64,000 bases of DNA from Blastobasis lacticolella (taxonomy: Eukaryota > Arthropoda > Insecta > Lepidoptera > Blastobasidae): assembly GCA_905147135.1 (NCBI GenBank), contig LR990043.1, positions 9,583,057-9,647,056 on the forward strand. Direction: 5' to 3'. This document shows positions 9,986-19,846 of this stretch, piece after piece. Position 1 is the stretch's first letter; each line of letters begins with the position of its first letter. The position numbers and the translations under genes were made by a program. Under the pieces are notes generated by a model. It did no database searches. It was not told where the DNA came from and worked only from the letters and a program-made list of their open reading frames with translations.

Positions 9986-10080
9986 GGGCTTTGCACTAGC
10001 TAGTTAGAGCGTAGGTGGGTTAATGACTAGCAGATCGAGCTCGTAACTAAGAGGCACCGGGTTCAATCCCCATTGCAGAC
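9986..10080 (+). repeat. tRNA-like relic, probably a SINE head
   Basis: CACTAGCTAGTTAGAGCG resembles a tRNA D-arm/A box, and GGGTTCAATCCCC about 50 bases later resembles a B box with T-arm. The central part (GCTCGTAACTAAGAGGC) is reminiscent of a tRNA-Thr anticodon arm. The 5' and 3' acceptor strands do not pair and the spacing is too long, so this is not a functional tRNA gene. No SINE body was identified. Confidence 0.4.
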
Positions 10081-10307
10081 ATCTATACAAGTTTAAAAAA
10101 ACCAACATAAATACACTCATAATATTTACCTACATATTAACGCAGGTGTATCGAAATGACAGTTCAATTTTACGACGCGTTCTAACCTCAATGTTACGGC
10201 TGTTTCGACCGTGGAGCGCGTGCTAAACGATTTACATGAGATTGAATGAGCTTCACATTACTGTAACATTATATTTCACATGTTTAATGTTTAAGTCGTT
10301 TGGTTTT
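10081..10307. other. Unassigned sequence
   Basis: Sequence between the tRNA-like relic and a SINE C insertion. No gene or repeat is seen. Confidence 0.5.
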
Positions 10308-10324
10308 ACCAAAATGTTTCTAGT

Positions 10325-10477
10325 TAAAAATAAAAATAATTATCTTGTGTTAATGTCCCGGTTGTGCTCTTGCGGCTCAGGGTCCACCTTGACCGTCACT
10401 GACATGACAGCAGATCAGATAATTACAGTGGAATCAATGCCATCTGACCGCCGTGACCCTGCTACCAGGGGAAAATG
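10325..10477 (-). mobile_element. SINE C copy, 5' truncated, with target duplication
   Basis: The body TAATGTCCCGGTTGTGCTCT through CTGCTACCAGGGG is antisense. It is bracketed by the 17-base direct repeat ACCAAAATGTTTCTAGT at 10308-10324 and 10478-10494. The head is missing, as expected for a 5'-truncated target-primed insertion. The perfect duplication indicates a fairly recent insertion. Confidence 0.9.
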
Positions 10478-10494
10478 ACCAAAATGTTTCTAGT

Positions 10495-11983
10495 AAGTAG
10501 GTAACTGGTTAATAAAATCACCAAATATTTTTTCGGGATAAACTTTTCCATAAAATTATTTACGAAACACACATAGCGAAGACAATATTTGCTATTCGAG
10601 TCGTGTGTCCCTCAGGGTGACGTTTTTAGGAGAATATTTTAGTGCTAAGGGAAGTTGAGAAGTTCGTAATTAGTTTGGTGCGGCCGGCAGGTGGCGCTGC
10701 TTGCTCAGTATCATCACGCGCCATAACTTTTTCATTTGACGCGTTACGGAAAACTTTTCCATTTCTTTTTATTAACATTGGAAAGAAAATGAGAGCTCCC
10801 AGAGAAATATAAGTGACGGGAATGCAAATATTTTATGTCCTTTTTATTTTTTGTGGCGAAATGTAAAAGCTTCCGGCCGGTTTTACCTCAATTTGTGAAT
10901 AAAACAAAACTTTTAAGACAGTTTTACAGGCGAATTTCTCCCCGCATATTGGCAAAGCTTATAATGGAAGTAGTGTTAATTCATTGCGCAATCGTAAAAG
11001 AATAAATGGAGGCAAAATCCAGAAATTTTATTAGTTCTCATAGCCGGGGGCTATGGCAGGAAGTTTCAGTATTCTGAGCGAGAGATCGTGTTATGATTGT
11101 TTTCTCTGTTTGCATCCTCATTCGGGGAGCGAAACAAAAAAACGCTTTGAAGTAACATCACGTATCTCGAGTGGAGTTACTTAAGATAGGCTTCAAGTCT
11201 GTTTCTTTTTGCACATTAATAATTTGTTGGGGTCGCGGGCGAGACTCCGAATTACACATAAGTTAGATGTGTCACTTTTTCATACAAATCTGTCAGGGTT
11301 GTGAAGAGATTTTATTTTTTACGTGCACGGAATGTAATAACACGCTTTATCATATTACAGTGAGATCTGGAGTTCATCGACCGAACGCGGCATCAATGTA
11401 CTCGTATAGTGCGCGTATTTTTTTTCAAATTCTGTTTACTTTTACTTGTTTTAACTTAAATGTTGTTATTGTTTCCCGGATCTCGTGTCCTTACACAAAG
11501 ACCTCTCCAGTGTTTTTAAGGAATAAAATATGAATATTCGAATAAATAAATAGTTAACATAATTGACTATAGATTTAGGTGAGGGGTGGTTCATTTTCTT
11601 TTAACTGAAGCCGCGCTCCGTCGACTTCGCTTTTTCTAAAAAGCTTTTTTAAAGATTTTTAACACATACAAAACATACTCTTATTCAGTACTACATGACA
11701 GATGAGTACTACTAGTCTGTTACAGTTGGAACCTAACATGTTTGCGGAACCCATCTAACAATTCGTACAAGTTTCATGGCTAAGATGTACAGCGCACCGT
11801 TGGAGTCATAGATTCCTGTGATAAATAGTATAAAAAAATCAGTAAGTTATAAAAAATAATTGGATTAATGGGTTTCCCATTTCTATATGTCAATATTTAA
11901 CCACGTGTTTACTACTCAAAATCGGTTCGGCCTAGGCCAAACTAATTAATAACTGAAACAAATAATATCTTAAAGTTTCTAGC
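10495..11983. other. Unassigned single-copy sequence
   Basis: No gene recognised. An 88-codon plus-strand frame from 11267 shows no domain I know. TAATTA- and ATTTA-rich stretches alternate with moderate-GC stretches. Confidence 0.4.
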
Positions 11984-12149
11984 TTAAACTTGACATCCTG
12001 GAAATCGGGTTTGGTCGCCATCATATGCACTAAACAATCTACAGGTTTCCAGAACTTCTGAAAGCGTTAAATTATGGAACCCCATAAATTGGCGTTCTAA
12101 GCTCTTAACCAGAAACGGGGAATCGTAAGAATTGACAAATCCCATATCT

Positions 12150-12250
12150 TCAACATCCGTAGTTTCGACTATCGGGCTCAGAGTAGCCCCAGGTGTTGTG
12201 TACGCAGTGGTGCAGGCCCGTGGTGTCGCAATGCGCCTCGCCGCAGCGGG
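12150..12250 (-). other. Cys-containing open segment behind an acceptor-like site, weak
   Basis: On the minus strand GCTGTCAG is followed by a short frame with RCGEAHCDTTGLHHC and then VHNTWGYSEPDSRNYGC before a stop. It has four cysteines and GC-rich third positions. It could be a terminal exon of a small Cys-rich protein. An overlapping frame (to 12277) stays open longer and matches nothing known. I recognise no named family. Confidence 0.2.
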
Positions 12251-14097
12251 CTGACAGCGGGCGTCGCACGCGACCAATTATTTACAAGCACCTACTGTAA
12301 GAAACTACAACTATTTCACCGCATTATTCTAATGAAGGCATCGTGGCTGCGGTGAGGAATATCGCCGCCTATTATGGCGAAGAATTTACGGCTACGACGA
12401 TGGCTGTGATTACCTATTCGTTGCTTTGTTGCTTGTTATATTAACATTATCTTTTTTATATTCATTTGAAAAGTATCTAAAAAAGAATTTATACCATTTT
12501 GAGGTGTTGAGCTTTGTTTGTGTTACTTTCATTAAAAAAAATTTTTAATCTTTTCAAAATGACAAAAAAAAATTGTAGCTCATTAATTGCTTAGTTAGGC
12601 CGTACTCTGCTAGGCCTGCGTAGGCCGTAGTATGCTTTATAGAGAGTCAAAATGCCAAACATTTCGGGGTCCTTCCCTCGCTTATTAATTTATTGTAGTC
12701 AGTTTTATTACAATCACGTTTAAAGGCACATACATAAGGCTACACGGAAGCTTTAACAAAGCTCGTCGTTTTGTGTACAGCCCCCTTGTGTAGTTATAAA
12801 AGGTAACTAATAAATGGTACCTATCACTTATTAGTTTCCTAAGTAAGTATCCAAAATGACAAAAATTAAGAGCACGCTGATCTTCTTCGTTAATTTAAAT
12901 CTCGTTTTACATAGCCAAAATGACAAAAATCGTGGCACTATTGCGGTAATAAATTTAATTGCTATTCGTTTCATTCATTGCAATCTACCGTTAGTTAACT
13001 TTTAACTTGTTTGTTCATAAACAGGTAAGATTTAGCTAATAATACATATGCATAGACCTGCTGGAAGATATTTCTTTCTAGAGATAAGCAGTTCCTGTTG
13101 TGTCTTAATCTTCTGTAACATAACGTGTATGCTCTATCTTGTGAACAATAAACTGTTAAATATATTAATAACTAATTAATCATGGAGTCCACCGAATTAA
13201 CGCCTGATGCTTTCAACTTCCTTTCTTCACACGGCATTTCCCTTCGACGATTCCCTCCTAACCTGAAATGGAACACAATTTGCCGATTGGGGCGGCACAA
13301 ACACCTGTAGTTGTATAAAACGTATTGTTATTTCGAAAGCGCAAAGAGCGGGTCCCAGGTCTCCCCCAAGGAGTAATACAGCTGGCAATAGCTCACCGCT
13401 GCCCGGATTCAATCTACGTAGCTACCAAGATTGACAAAGTGAAGGGGACACAGTGAGGTAAGCTGCAGTGATTTTTCCGTTCGACTCCCACCCCAGGGTG
13501 CACAATTGAGAAACCCGCGACTGAACTGCTATAAAGAATTCATCGGCTGATGCTATCGTTTCTAGATGTCTAGCTTCTGAGAGTGCCCTGCGAGCTGAGT
13601 ATATTATTGATGGTGTCTAGTTTTATAGGTGAAGTGATTTGTATTATTGAGGGTATTCGTTTGGTAGTCTCATTGTATTCTAATTTTATTAGATGTTTTA
13701 GCTAGACAACTCTCATAGCAGAATTTCTGTGTGTACCTTGTGTAAAAGGCAAGAAAATTACATATTTAATTTAAATAAATCTTTATTTTTATTTGAGAAG
13801 TGACAAGATAATTGTGACACTTAATTTAGAATATTACTGCAATAATCGTGGAAAGTACAAATTGAAAGGAACTACTGTTGTCACAGTACAAGAAAATAAA
13901 TAAAGGAAGCCTATCACGCTAACCGAAAATCGAAGCGAACTTTCCAAACTCTTTGATTGTTGTAGTTGCTAACGTTACCTTACGATTAAATAATTCTGTT
14001 TCATTTTTATTTGCGACGCATAAGAATCGATATTATGAAATAACCTTGATTTTTCTTTTGTTCAAAGTTAAGTTAAGAACATCAACCACTTATGGTA
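12251..14097. other. Unassigned sequence with a thrice-repeated 13-mer
   Basis: No gene recognised. CAAAATGACAAAAA occurs at 12555, 12852 and 12916, the last two 64 bases apart. The phrase GGCCTGCGTAGGCC lies near 12617 within partly palindromic text. A 61-codon minus frame at 13227-13412 has no known domain. Confidence 0.4.
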
Positions 14098-14205
14098 GCT
14101 TGCACTAGATTCTTAAACGCATTTAAGTTGATACTTAAATAAAAAACACATACAAAAAAAGTCACACATTACGTCATTCTTAAACGTGTTGAATTTGGTG
14201 CAAGC
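14098..14205. mobile_element. Possible small TIR element
   Basis: GCTTGCACTAGATTC at the left and its near-complement GAATTTGGTGCAAGC at the right enclose about 80 bases of AT-rich sequence. The ends resemble lepidopteran MITEs with a GCTTGCACCAAATTC terminus as I remember them. No target duplication was seen. Confidence 0.35.
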
Positions 14206-15306
14206 CGGGCTTAGAATAAAACTACATATTTAGTACAAGCGATATCGCACCTGCATATATCTCCATCGGGCAGATCGTTCCAAGACTGTTGCCAATTCAC
14301 GATTAAAAGGTATCGAAAAAAGATTACATTTAAATAATATCACCCCAGCGATCAGTTTCGCCTACGCGTGAATGGCAATTGGCCCATGAAATCTGGCCTC
14401 CTGGGCGCTCGGTAATCAACGGGAGCAGGGCTCCGCTCCGCATAGATTCCTTTTTGCAAGGAATAAAAAGATCCTTATCTTGAAGTAAATGGTGTTATAA
14501 AGGTGGGAGAAAATTGCAATTTGTGATTTCAGTTTGGAATTAGCGCGCCCGGATCTGTTTTCCTGGCTGTTACTCAGCCGGCGCCTGATTTACCGGCTGT
14601 TTACTTGCAACTGGGAATTAGGTTTTTCAGGTCAATGGAGTTTTTGTGTCTTCCTTTACCGTCCTAATACGAGTCTAGGGTTTGTTTGTAACCACTCGAG
14701 ACGATGAGAAATAAGTAGCTATTTACAAATCTAGCGTAAACAGTTTGATTTCTCGAATAACATTACGTACAGCTCCTATTACTTCTGACCTATTTCGTTT
14801 GTATCCGGCCGAGATATTTTATACGTTATTTCAGACGTAATACTGTTTGCGTTTTCCGCGGGGACTTCATAAATGTCAGGAAGAATATTTTCTCTTACAA
14901 AAAGATCTCACAAATCTTGCAAAAGATCCCATAGGCTTGAAGTAGCCCTGAAACGTAACACAGGGGACATCGGCCCTGTCGTAAATATTTGATAAGGCCC
15001 AGAACAATGCGTCTGTAGATATGTACCTGCGGATGTTAAGATGAGGTTAAAATATTGCCTTACAGACGCTCCGGGTGAAAAAGGTTTGCACAGGAATCTT
15101 GGGAATGTTTTAGGAGTGGAATAATAGGAGTTATGCTATACTTTTTAGATATATAAGTTAAAATGTAAAGCATTGGGCATATTTGGCTGGACTGTAACTG
15201 CACTTCTTAATTAAGCAACAAATAGGTATTATCAGCTTTTCCCTAACACTCTTCTAATGTTAAACAAATTTAGCTGGTATCTGCATATAGACCATATGGG
15301 TCGACA
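14206..15306. other. Unassigned single-copy sequence
   Basis: No gene seen. The stretch 14350-14640 is of moderate GC with TTACTCAGCCGGCGCCTGAT-type text, and the remainder is AT-rich. Confidence 0.4.
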
Positions 15307-15314
15307 GTTTATAG

Positions 15315-16043
15315 TAGGATTGTAACGGAAGTTCGCCTCCGCCTCCGTTACTGCGGAAGTTCCACAAGAAATCATACCTCCGCCATCGCCTCCGCAAAAC
15401 TTTGACGGAGTTGTAACGGAGGTTTATTTATATCATAATACTACGCGCGAGCAGCGACACTGAAATGAATTGGAATATTATTTGCCTCTCCTTAACTTGC
15501 ATTACAAATAGTTCATGTTTGTTTTTTTAAGAAAATGCAATACCTATTAAATAGGTAATTATGATTTATCGATGTGTAAATATAAATATAAATATTCGTG
15601 GACAAGTTCACACAGCGCCATCTAGCCCCAAACTAAGCAAAGCTTGTGCTATGGGTGCTAGATAACTGATATACTACTTAAATACTTTTTTATTTTTAAA
15701 TACATACTTATTATACTTAGAACACCCAGACCCGTAACAGAAATTAAAATTCATCATTTCAATTTCTGCCCGGCCGGGAATCGAACCCGGGACCTCTTGC
15801 GTGGCAGACCGGCATGTTGACCATTGAACCACTCAGGTCGTCAGGTAGGATGTGTACCTATTTGAAATAAATATTTTGACTTAAACTGACTTGACTGACT
15901 TAACTTTTAGTCAGTAAACTATGAATTCTACTTTTACTTTCTCCTCCGCCTCCGTCTCCGTTAGCTCCGTATCCGCGGAGGTGAAGGTTTTCGCCTTCGC
16001 ATCCGCCTCCGCTTCCGCTAAGAAGGCCTCCGTTACAACCCTA
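15315..16043. mobile_element. hAT-like TIR element carrying a SINE
   Basis: The ends are TAGGATTGTAACGGA and, inverted, TAGGGTTGTAACGGA. They are flanked by the 8-base direct repeat GTTTATAG at 15307-15314 and 16044-16051, the duplication length typical of hAT transposons. Both subterminal regions are packed with CCTCCGC and CTTCCGC variants (15329-15420 and 15949-16035), which may be transposase binding sites. No transposase is encoded. About 270 bases of the interior are a later SINE B insertion, so the original element was about 450 bases. Confidence 0.85.
15579..15848 (-). mobile_element. SINE B copy nested in the hAT-like element
   Basis: The minus-strand head reads GAGTGGTTCAATGGTCAA, CTGCCACGCAAGAGG and CCGGGTTCGATTCCCGG, which follow the D, anticodon and T arms of tRNA-Gly(GCC). 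The body continues AATTTCTGTTACGGGTCTGG and ends near GCTAGATGGCGCTGTGTGAA. The direct repeat GATGTGTA at 15571-15578 and 15849-15856 brackets it. The tRNA-like part is followed by a non-tRNA body, so this is a SINE and not a tRNA gene. Confidence 0.85.
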
Positions 16044-16051
16044 GTTTATAG

Positions 16052-16637
16052 TACTAGTGTGTATTTAGTGTACTAAGCTAAAGGCCGTGTTCTCTATTCT
16101 TGTAGGCCCTTGGCCATTCACGCCAAAACGACAATATACTTGTCTTTTGCAAACAGTTTTGCAACGAGCAACTGATACTATGATTAAACAAGTGAACAGA
16201 TTTGAATAAAGCAAACTGGGTGGCGGAGGTCGTCGCCCCGCGCCGAATCTCGGCAAAAGGCATTCATAATTTCATAATCTTAACAGCCGCCTCACGGCGT
16301 AAAGTGGCGAATTTAGTGGGGTTACCTCCCCGGGGGGCAACTAAACACTCAACTGACCATATCTTACATCAGTAATAACGGTGGATAATAGATTCAGTGG
16401 GAATGGCCGAGCCGTAAGGTAAGTTTACTAATGGCCGTCAGCGGGATACCCGCAAGTACCTGCTGTCCATCATTGTCGGACCACCGCGCGGTTACGATGT
16501 TTACTTTCAATGAGGAATCTGTCAATTAACGTTTAATACGTGTAGGTGCTGTAGGGGTGTTTGTATGTAAAGGTAGGTATTAAGATTAGGCAGGATGTAT
16601 GTATATGTAGTTTAGGTTTAGTGTGAGGTAGGTTACA
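16052..16637. other. Unassigned sequence
   Basis: No gene recognised. Two overlapping 61-63 codon minus frames near 16070-16260 have no known domain. Confidence 0.4.
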
Positions 16638-17080
16638 GTTAGGGAATGTTTTAGGGTGCCGGTATTATCGAATTGGACATGGTGACCATGTTAAGTGGAG
16701 TTGGGTAGCTATTGGCAAGCAGTTATTTTTTACTAGGTCCGTCCGTGTGGACTACACATTATATCTTACAAGTGGCGATAGAGAGTGGGGGATAAAAAGT
16801 AGCCTAAATCTTATTCCAGACCCTAATTTACCTACCTACAAAATATTTATCCAAATCAGTTTGTTACCTCTTCCAGCCGAAACGGACGTACCGTTTCGGC
16901 TGGAAGAGGTAACTAACTTTCGCATTTATAATATTATTTAGTGGTGGGACCGTTTTAGTACCCACTTTATGAACATACATGTCCTGCATGTTGTTAAATA
17001 TGCGAACAGCTACCCAACTCTACCTAAAGTGGTCACAATGACCACCTCGATAATGCTGGCACCCTAAAACCGGCCCTAAC
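16638..17080. mobile_element. TIR element (MITE-like), about 443 bp, with central palindrome
   Basis: The left end GTTAGGGAATGTTTTAGGGT and the right end read in reverse, GTTAGGGCCGGTTTTAGGGT, start imperfect inverted repeats of about 80 bases (16638-16718 and 17000-17080). They share GAGTTGGGTAGCT and a GTGACCA core. The centre holds a perfect inverted repeat of 23 bases per arm (16863-16885 and 16891-16913) around ACGTA. No transposase is present. The whole element could fold into a cruciform or long hairpin. Terminal duplication was not resolved. Confidence 0.75.
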
Positions 17081-17932
17081 ATATCATAAACGCCTTATAT
17101 CATGATAACGATTATGCAGAATATCAACCAGAAACTGCACCAGCGGAGGATCTAAAAATAGTCCATTAGGTTGGGAAGCCCTCTTTCATCTCCAAAAATA
17201 TCGACCAAGGGGAGTGCAGAAATCTCTTAATGGTCATAAGCCTTGAAAGTGCGCGGCTAGCCCGCCCCAGAGGCCCATGATTCACGGGGCTGGCTCTCAT
17301 TACTCCGCATAATCTGACGCCGTAGAGGAATATTCTTAGATTTCACTTGCTTTACTATACTATCTGCTAATTGGTGTTGTGAATTCCGGAGCTGATTACG
17401 ATTTAGTAGTTATCTATAAGTCAATTATTACCAAGATTTATAACAAGCAAGTACGGGCAATAAGTATTACTATAAGGATTGTAAGAAACATTGAAGTAAG
17501 ACATGAAGACAATATTCCGTAAGAAATTAGATTAGTTTTAGTCCATAATGAAGTGTTGCTGCAAATTAATGTTGATTTTAATATGGTACCTGATGGTACC
17601 GCCGCCCATGGTCACTTCCGAGGTCTGTTCCGATATATGACGTATTTACACACTATATGGCACTGCACAGCGCTGAGGGCCTGTGCTGTCAGAGCATGAA
17701 TGCCATATTAATATAAAGTTTTATAGGGGATAAAGTAGAGAACTTTGTAATTTAAAACGAATCGATGTTCCTATTAAAAGAAACAACTATTTTGTGAATT
17801 AATAGACTGTTGACGTTTATGCAACTAATGGACCTTTATTTAATCAGGACAATTTATTTGCTGACAATGCACTAAATATCCTATGTTGTTGTAGCAGCAA
17901 TGGATAAATGGTCGACTTATGCCATTGTATTG
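17081..17932. other. Unassigned sequence
   Basis: No gene recognised. CCTGATGGTACCGCCGCCCA near 17590 resembles antisense LINE 3' untranslated text, but the match is short. Confidence 0.4.
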
Positions 17933-17940
17933 TACTGTCT

Positions 17941-18246
17941 GAGTGTCGATGGCTGAGTGGTTAAGATATACGGCTGGTAAGCGAGAGGTACCGGGATCAA
18001 ATCGCACTGCGGCCATTTACCAATTGAATAATAATCGATGCTCTTACGGTAACGGAAAACATCGTGATAAAACCTGCACATTCAGGTCTGCTTCCCCTGG
18101 TAGCAGGGTCTTGGAGGTCAGATGGAAGTCGCTCCACTGTAATGGCCTGATCTACCAAATCCTGGATCATGGTCAAGGCGGACCCTCGTTTGTGAGGGCC
18201 CAATCGGAACATTATCGCCAACATGATAATTTTTTTTATTATACAT
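17941..18246 (+). mobile_element. SINE C, full-length copy
   Basis: This copy shows the whole family structure in about 306 bases. It starts with a tRNA-derived head (ATGGCTGAGTGGTTAAG, GGTAAGCGAGAGGTACCGGG, a degenerate B box). The body follows: GCTCTTACGG, AACATCGTGATAAAACCTGC, CCTGGTAGCAGGGTC, CAAATCCTGGATCATGGTC. The 3' end is GCCAACATGATAATTTTTTT. TACTGTCT at 17933-17940 and 18247-18254 is the target duplication. Internal Pol III transcription is expected for this class. The 115-codon frame across it is incidental. Confidence 0.9.
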
Positions 18247-18254
18247 TACTGTCT

Positions 18255-18584
18255 AGTATTACGTATTTTGTTAAGATTTATTTAAATTAAGTGCAAAACA
18301 ATGCAGAAAATCAAATCTTAACTAATTAACACTAAATATACTAAACTATATCATGCAAGACTACTCTAAAGATAATAAAGCTCCAGTTCCCCAGTCCTAG
18401 GAAAAGTGCCCAGAAGGCGGAATGCATTCCCTCGCTGGATGGCGAGGCTAATAAGGCTAAAAGTCTAATAAGGATATGATGAAGTAATAATGAATGCGAG
18501 TTATTTATGTTTGCAAAATGTGTGATAATAACAGCACATCGTATTGGACAGATATGGTGTTATATTAAGGGAATAACATAATTT
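18255..18584. other. Unassigned sequence
   Basis: AT-rich sequence with no gene or clear repeat. Confidence 0.5.
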
Positions 18585-18752
18585 TTTAAGCTATAGCGGT
18601 TTCTATCACATATTTTAAGGGTATGTTCCGGGTTTCCCACCGCGTACCTTTGTTGACGAGTCACAGTGACCATGATGCATGCAACTGCGTCGAAATATCG
18701 GGCTACTCGTCAACAAAGGTACGCGGTAGGAAACCCGGAACATGCCCTAAAA
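18585..18752. repeat. Foldback with 48-bp arms, and repeat G
   Basis: Positions 18613-18661 and 18705-18752 are inverted copies (49 and 48 bases, with one indel and two mismatches) around a 43-base loop. The arm core is TTCCGGGTTTCC and GCGTACCTTTGTTGACGAGT. The loop TGACCATGATGCATGCAACT is, in my memory, part of a common lepidopteran repeat. The left part (CTATAGCGG, TATCACATATTTTAAGG) recurs at 19355 and 33510, so the foldback was built from or within that dispersed repeat. Confidence 0.8.
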
Positions 18753-18919
18753 TTTAGGGAATATTTTAATTTTTTGAAAAAGATTTTTACAAGCATTTAG
18801 ACGACAGAGAAGAAAGTTAAAGCATAATACCATTGCCAGAAAACTGTACATTCTCAACAACTCTCTGTATCCTGTATTTCCTAGGAGTATGGAAAGCGAT
18901 GAAGTATGGAGGCACTTAC
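18753..18919. other. Unassigned sequence
   Basis: If the adjacent exon is real this is its downstream intron on the minus strand. Nothing else is seen. Confidence 0.3.
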
Positions 18920-19119
18920 CCGCGCAATAAACCCGGCAGCCTCTATTTCAGATGTTATTGGCCACTCGTCCAGTGCTAAAACGCAATAACCTGCCCCTAC
19001 TGGTACTTGAGAATTCTTTGTGCGGAAATACATTTCTGGTTTTTTAGTTATTAGCTCTGACGCCACATTCAGAGCCAACATGGTGGTCCAGACGAAGGGA
19101 ATCACACCTTTTTGATTTT
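18920..19119 (-). CDS. Candidate internal coding exon, product unknown
   Basis: On the minus strand the segment follows ATATTCCCAG and runs 200 bases (two leading bases plus 66 codons). It ends on a codon boundary at CGG followed by GTAAGTG, a strong 5' splice site. The translation includes VIPFVWTTMLALNVASEL, ITKKPEMYFRTKN, VPVGAGYCVLALDEWP and SEIEAAGFIAR, with composition typical of a folded protein. The frame stays open somewhat upstream of the acceptor too. I do not recognise the family. It is the best host-gene candidate in the window. A remnant of an unrecognised mobile-element protein is the main alternative. Confidence 0.45.
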
Positions 19120-19354
19120 CTGGGAATATGTTATTCTTTTGCTCGAAAATTCGTTCATGTTAATCTCCAATAAATACGTAAAATTCATGGTAACTATTTA
19201 TAAAAAGAAAAGACATTTATTACACAAAAGAAAAAAAAACCATTAAAACATTTATTTTATAGGGTTGGCTCATTCCTCGGCCAACGTATAGGGATTGGAC
19301 ATTTAGCGGGGGACATTCTGTTACGAATCTGACTTAGTAAGAAACTGAAAGAAC
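19120..19354. other. Unassigned sequence right of the candidate exon
   Basis: No gene recognised. On the minus strand this would be the upstream intron; the pyrimidine content just before the acceptor is moderate. Confidence 0.3.
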
Positions 19355-19425
19355 TATAGCGATCATTATCACACATTTTTAGGTATGTTCCGGTTTTCCT
19401 ACGCGGTAGCAAACAAACAGAGCTT
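19355..19425. repeat. Repeat G copy
   Basis: CTATAGCGATCATTATCACA, then TTTAGGTATGTTCCGG and TTTTCCTACGCGG match the left arm region at 18590-18650 and a copy at 33505-33580. An AACAAACAGA run follows, as in other lepidopteran dispersed repeats. Confidence 0.6.
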
Positions 19426-19738
19426 TCTGACACCGCTAAGACCTGACTGAAATATTACAAAACTGAAAAGACTGCAAGACTGAGGCTGTAAACCAATGTC
19501 AGGGGCAATGGGTTACAGACAATGTAGGCAGTTGGTATAGGTAGTGATAATGATTGTTCAAGTTTATAATTTTGGTGGTTGCATCACAATTTTGGTCGAG
19601 AATCAAATCCAAAGTTTCTAGTATAGTATCTTAAAGGTTTAACTGTCTCTTACTTTAATGTCTGTCATCTCTAACAAAAAAATATTAGAAAACAATCAAT
19701 CACTGTTTTCGGCTCTGTTTCTTTGGTGGCTTCTACTA

Positions 19739-19846
19739 AACCACGCAACAGATTTTGATTCAATTTTCATTACCATTCAGAGAATTTCTTCCGAAAAAGA
19801 AAGCCTAGAACACCATGCGAAGCCGGGGCGGGTCAATAGTTAGTAT
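19739..19846 (-). repeat. Dispersed repeat F, antisense copy
   Basis: Minus-strand reading begins GACCCGCCCCGGCTTCGCAT and continues with GAAGAAATTCTCT and a GTTGCGTGGTTTAGT-type phrase. The same order (GACCCGCCCCGACTTCGCAC, AGAAGAAATTCTCT, GTTGCGTGGTTTACT) occurs sense at 27779-27965. This is a very widespread repeat in Lepidoptera and I do not know its class. Confidence 0.65.

Noticed and set aside
15780..15842. A tRNA-Gly(GCC) gene
   Set aside because: The tRNA-like part continues into a SINE body, lacks a paired acceptor stem, and recurs with the same body at 38.1 and 59.2 kb.
17943..18290. 115-codon frame as a protein
   Set aside because: It lies almost entirely in a full-length SINE C copy bracketed by a target duplication.
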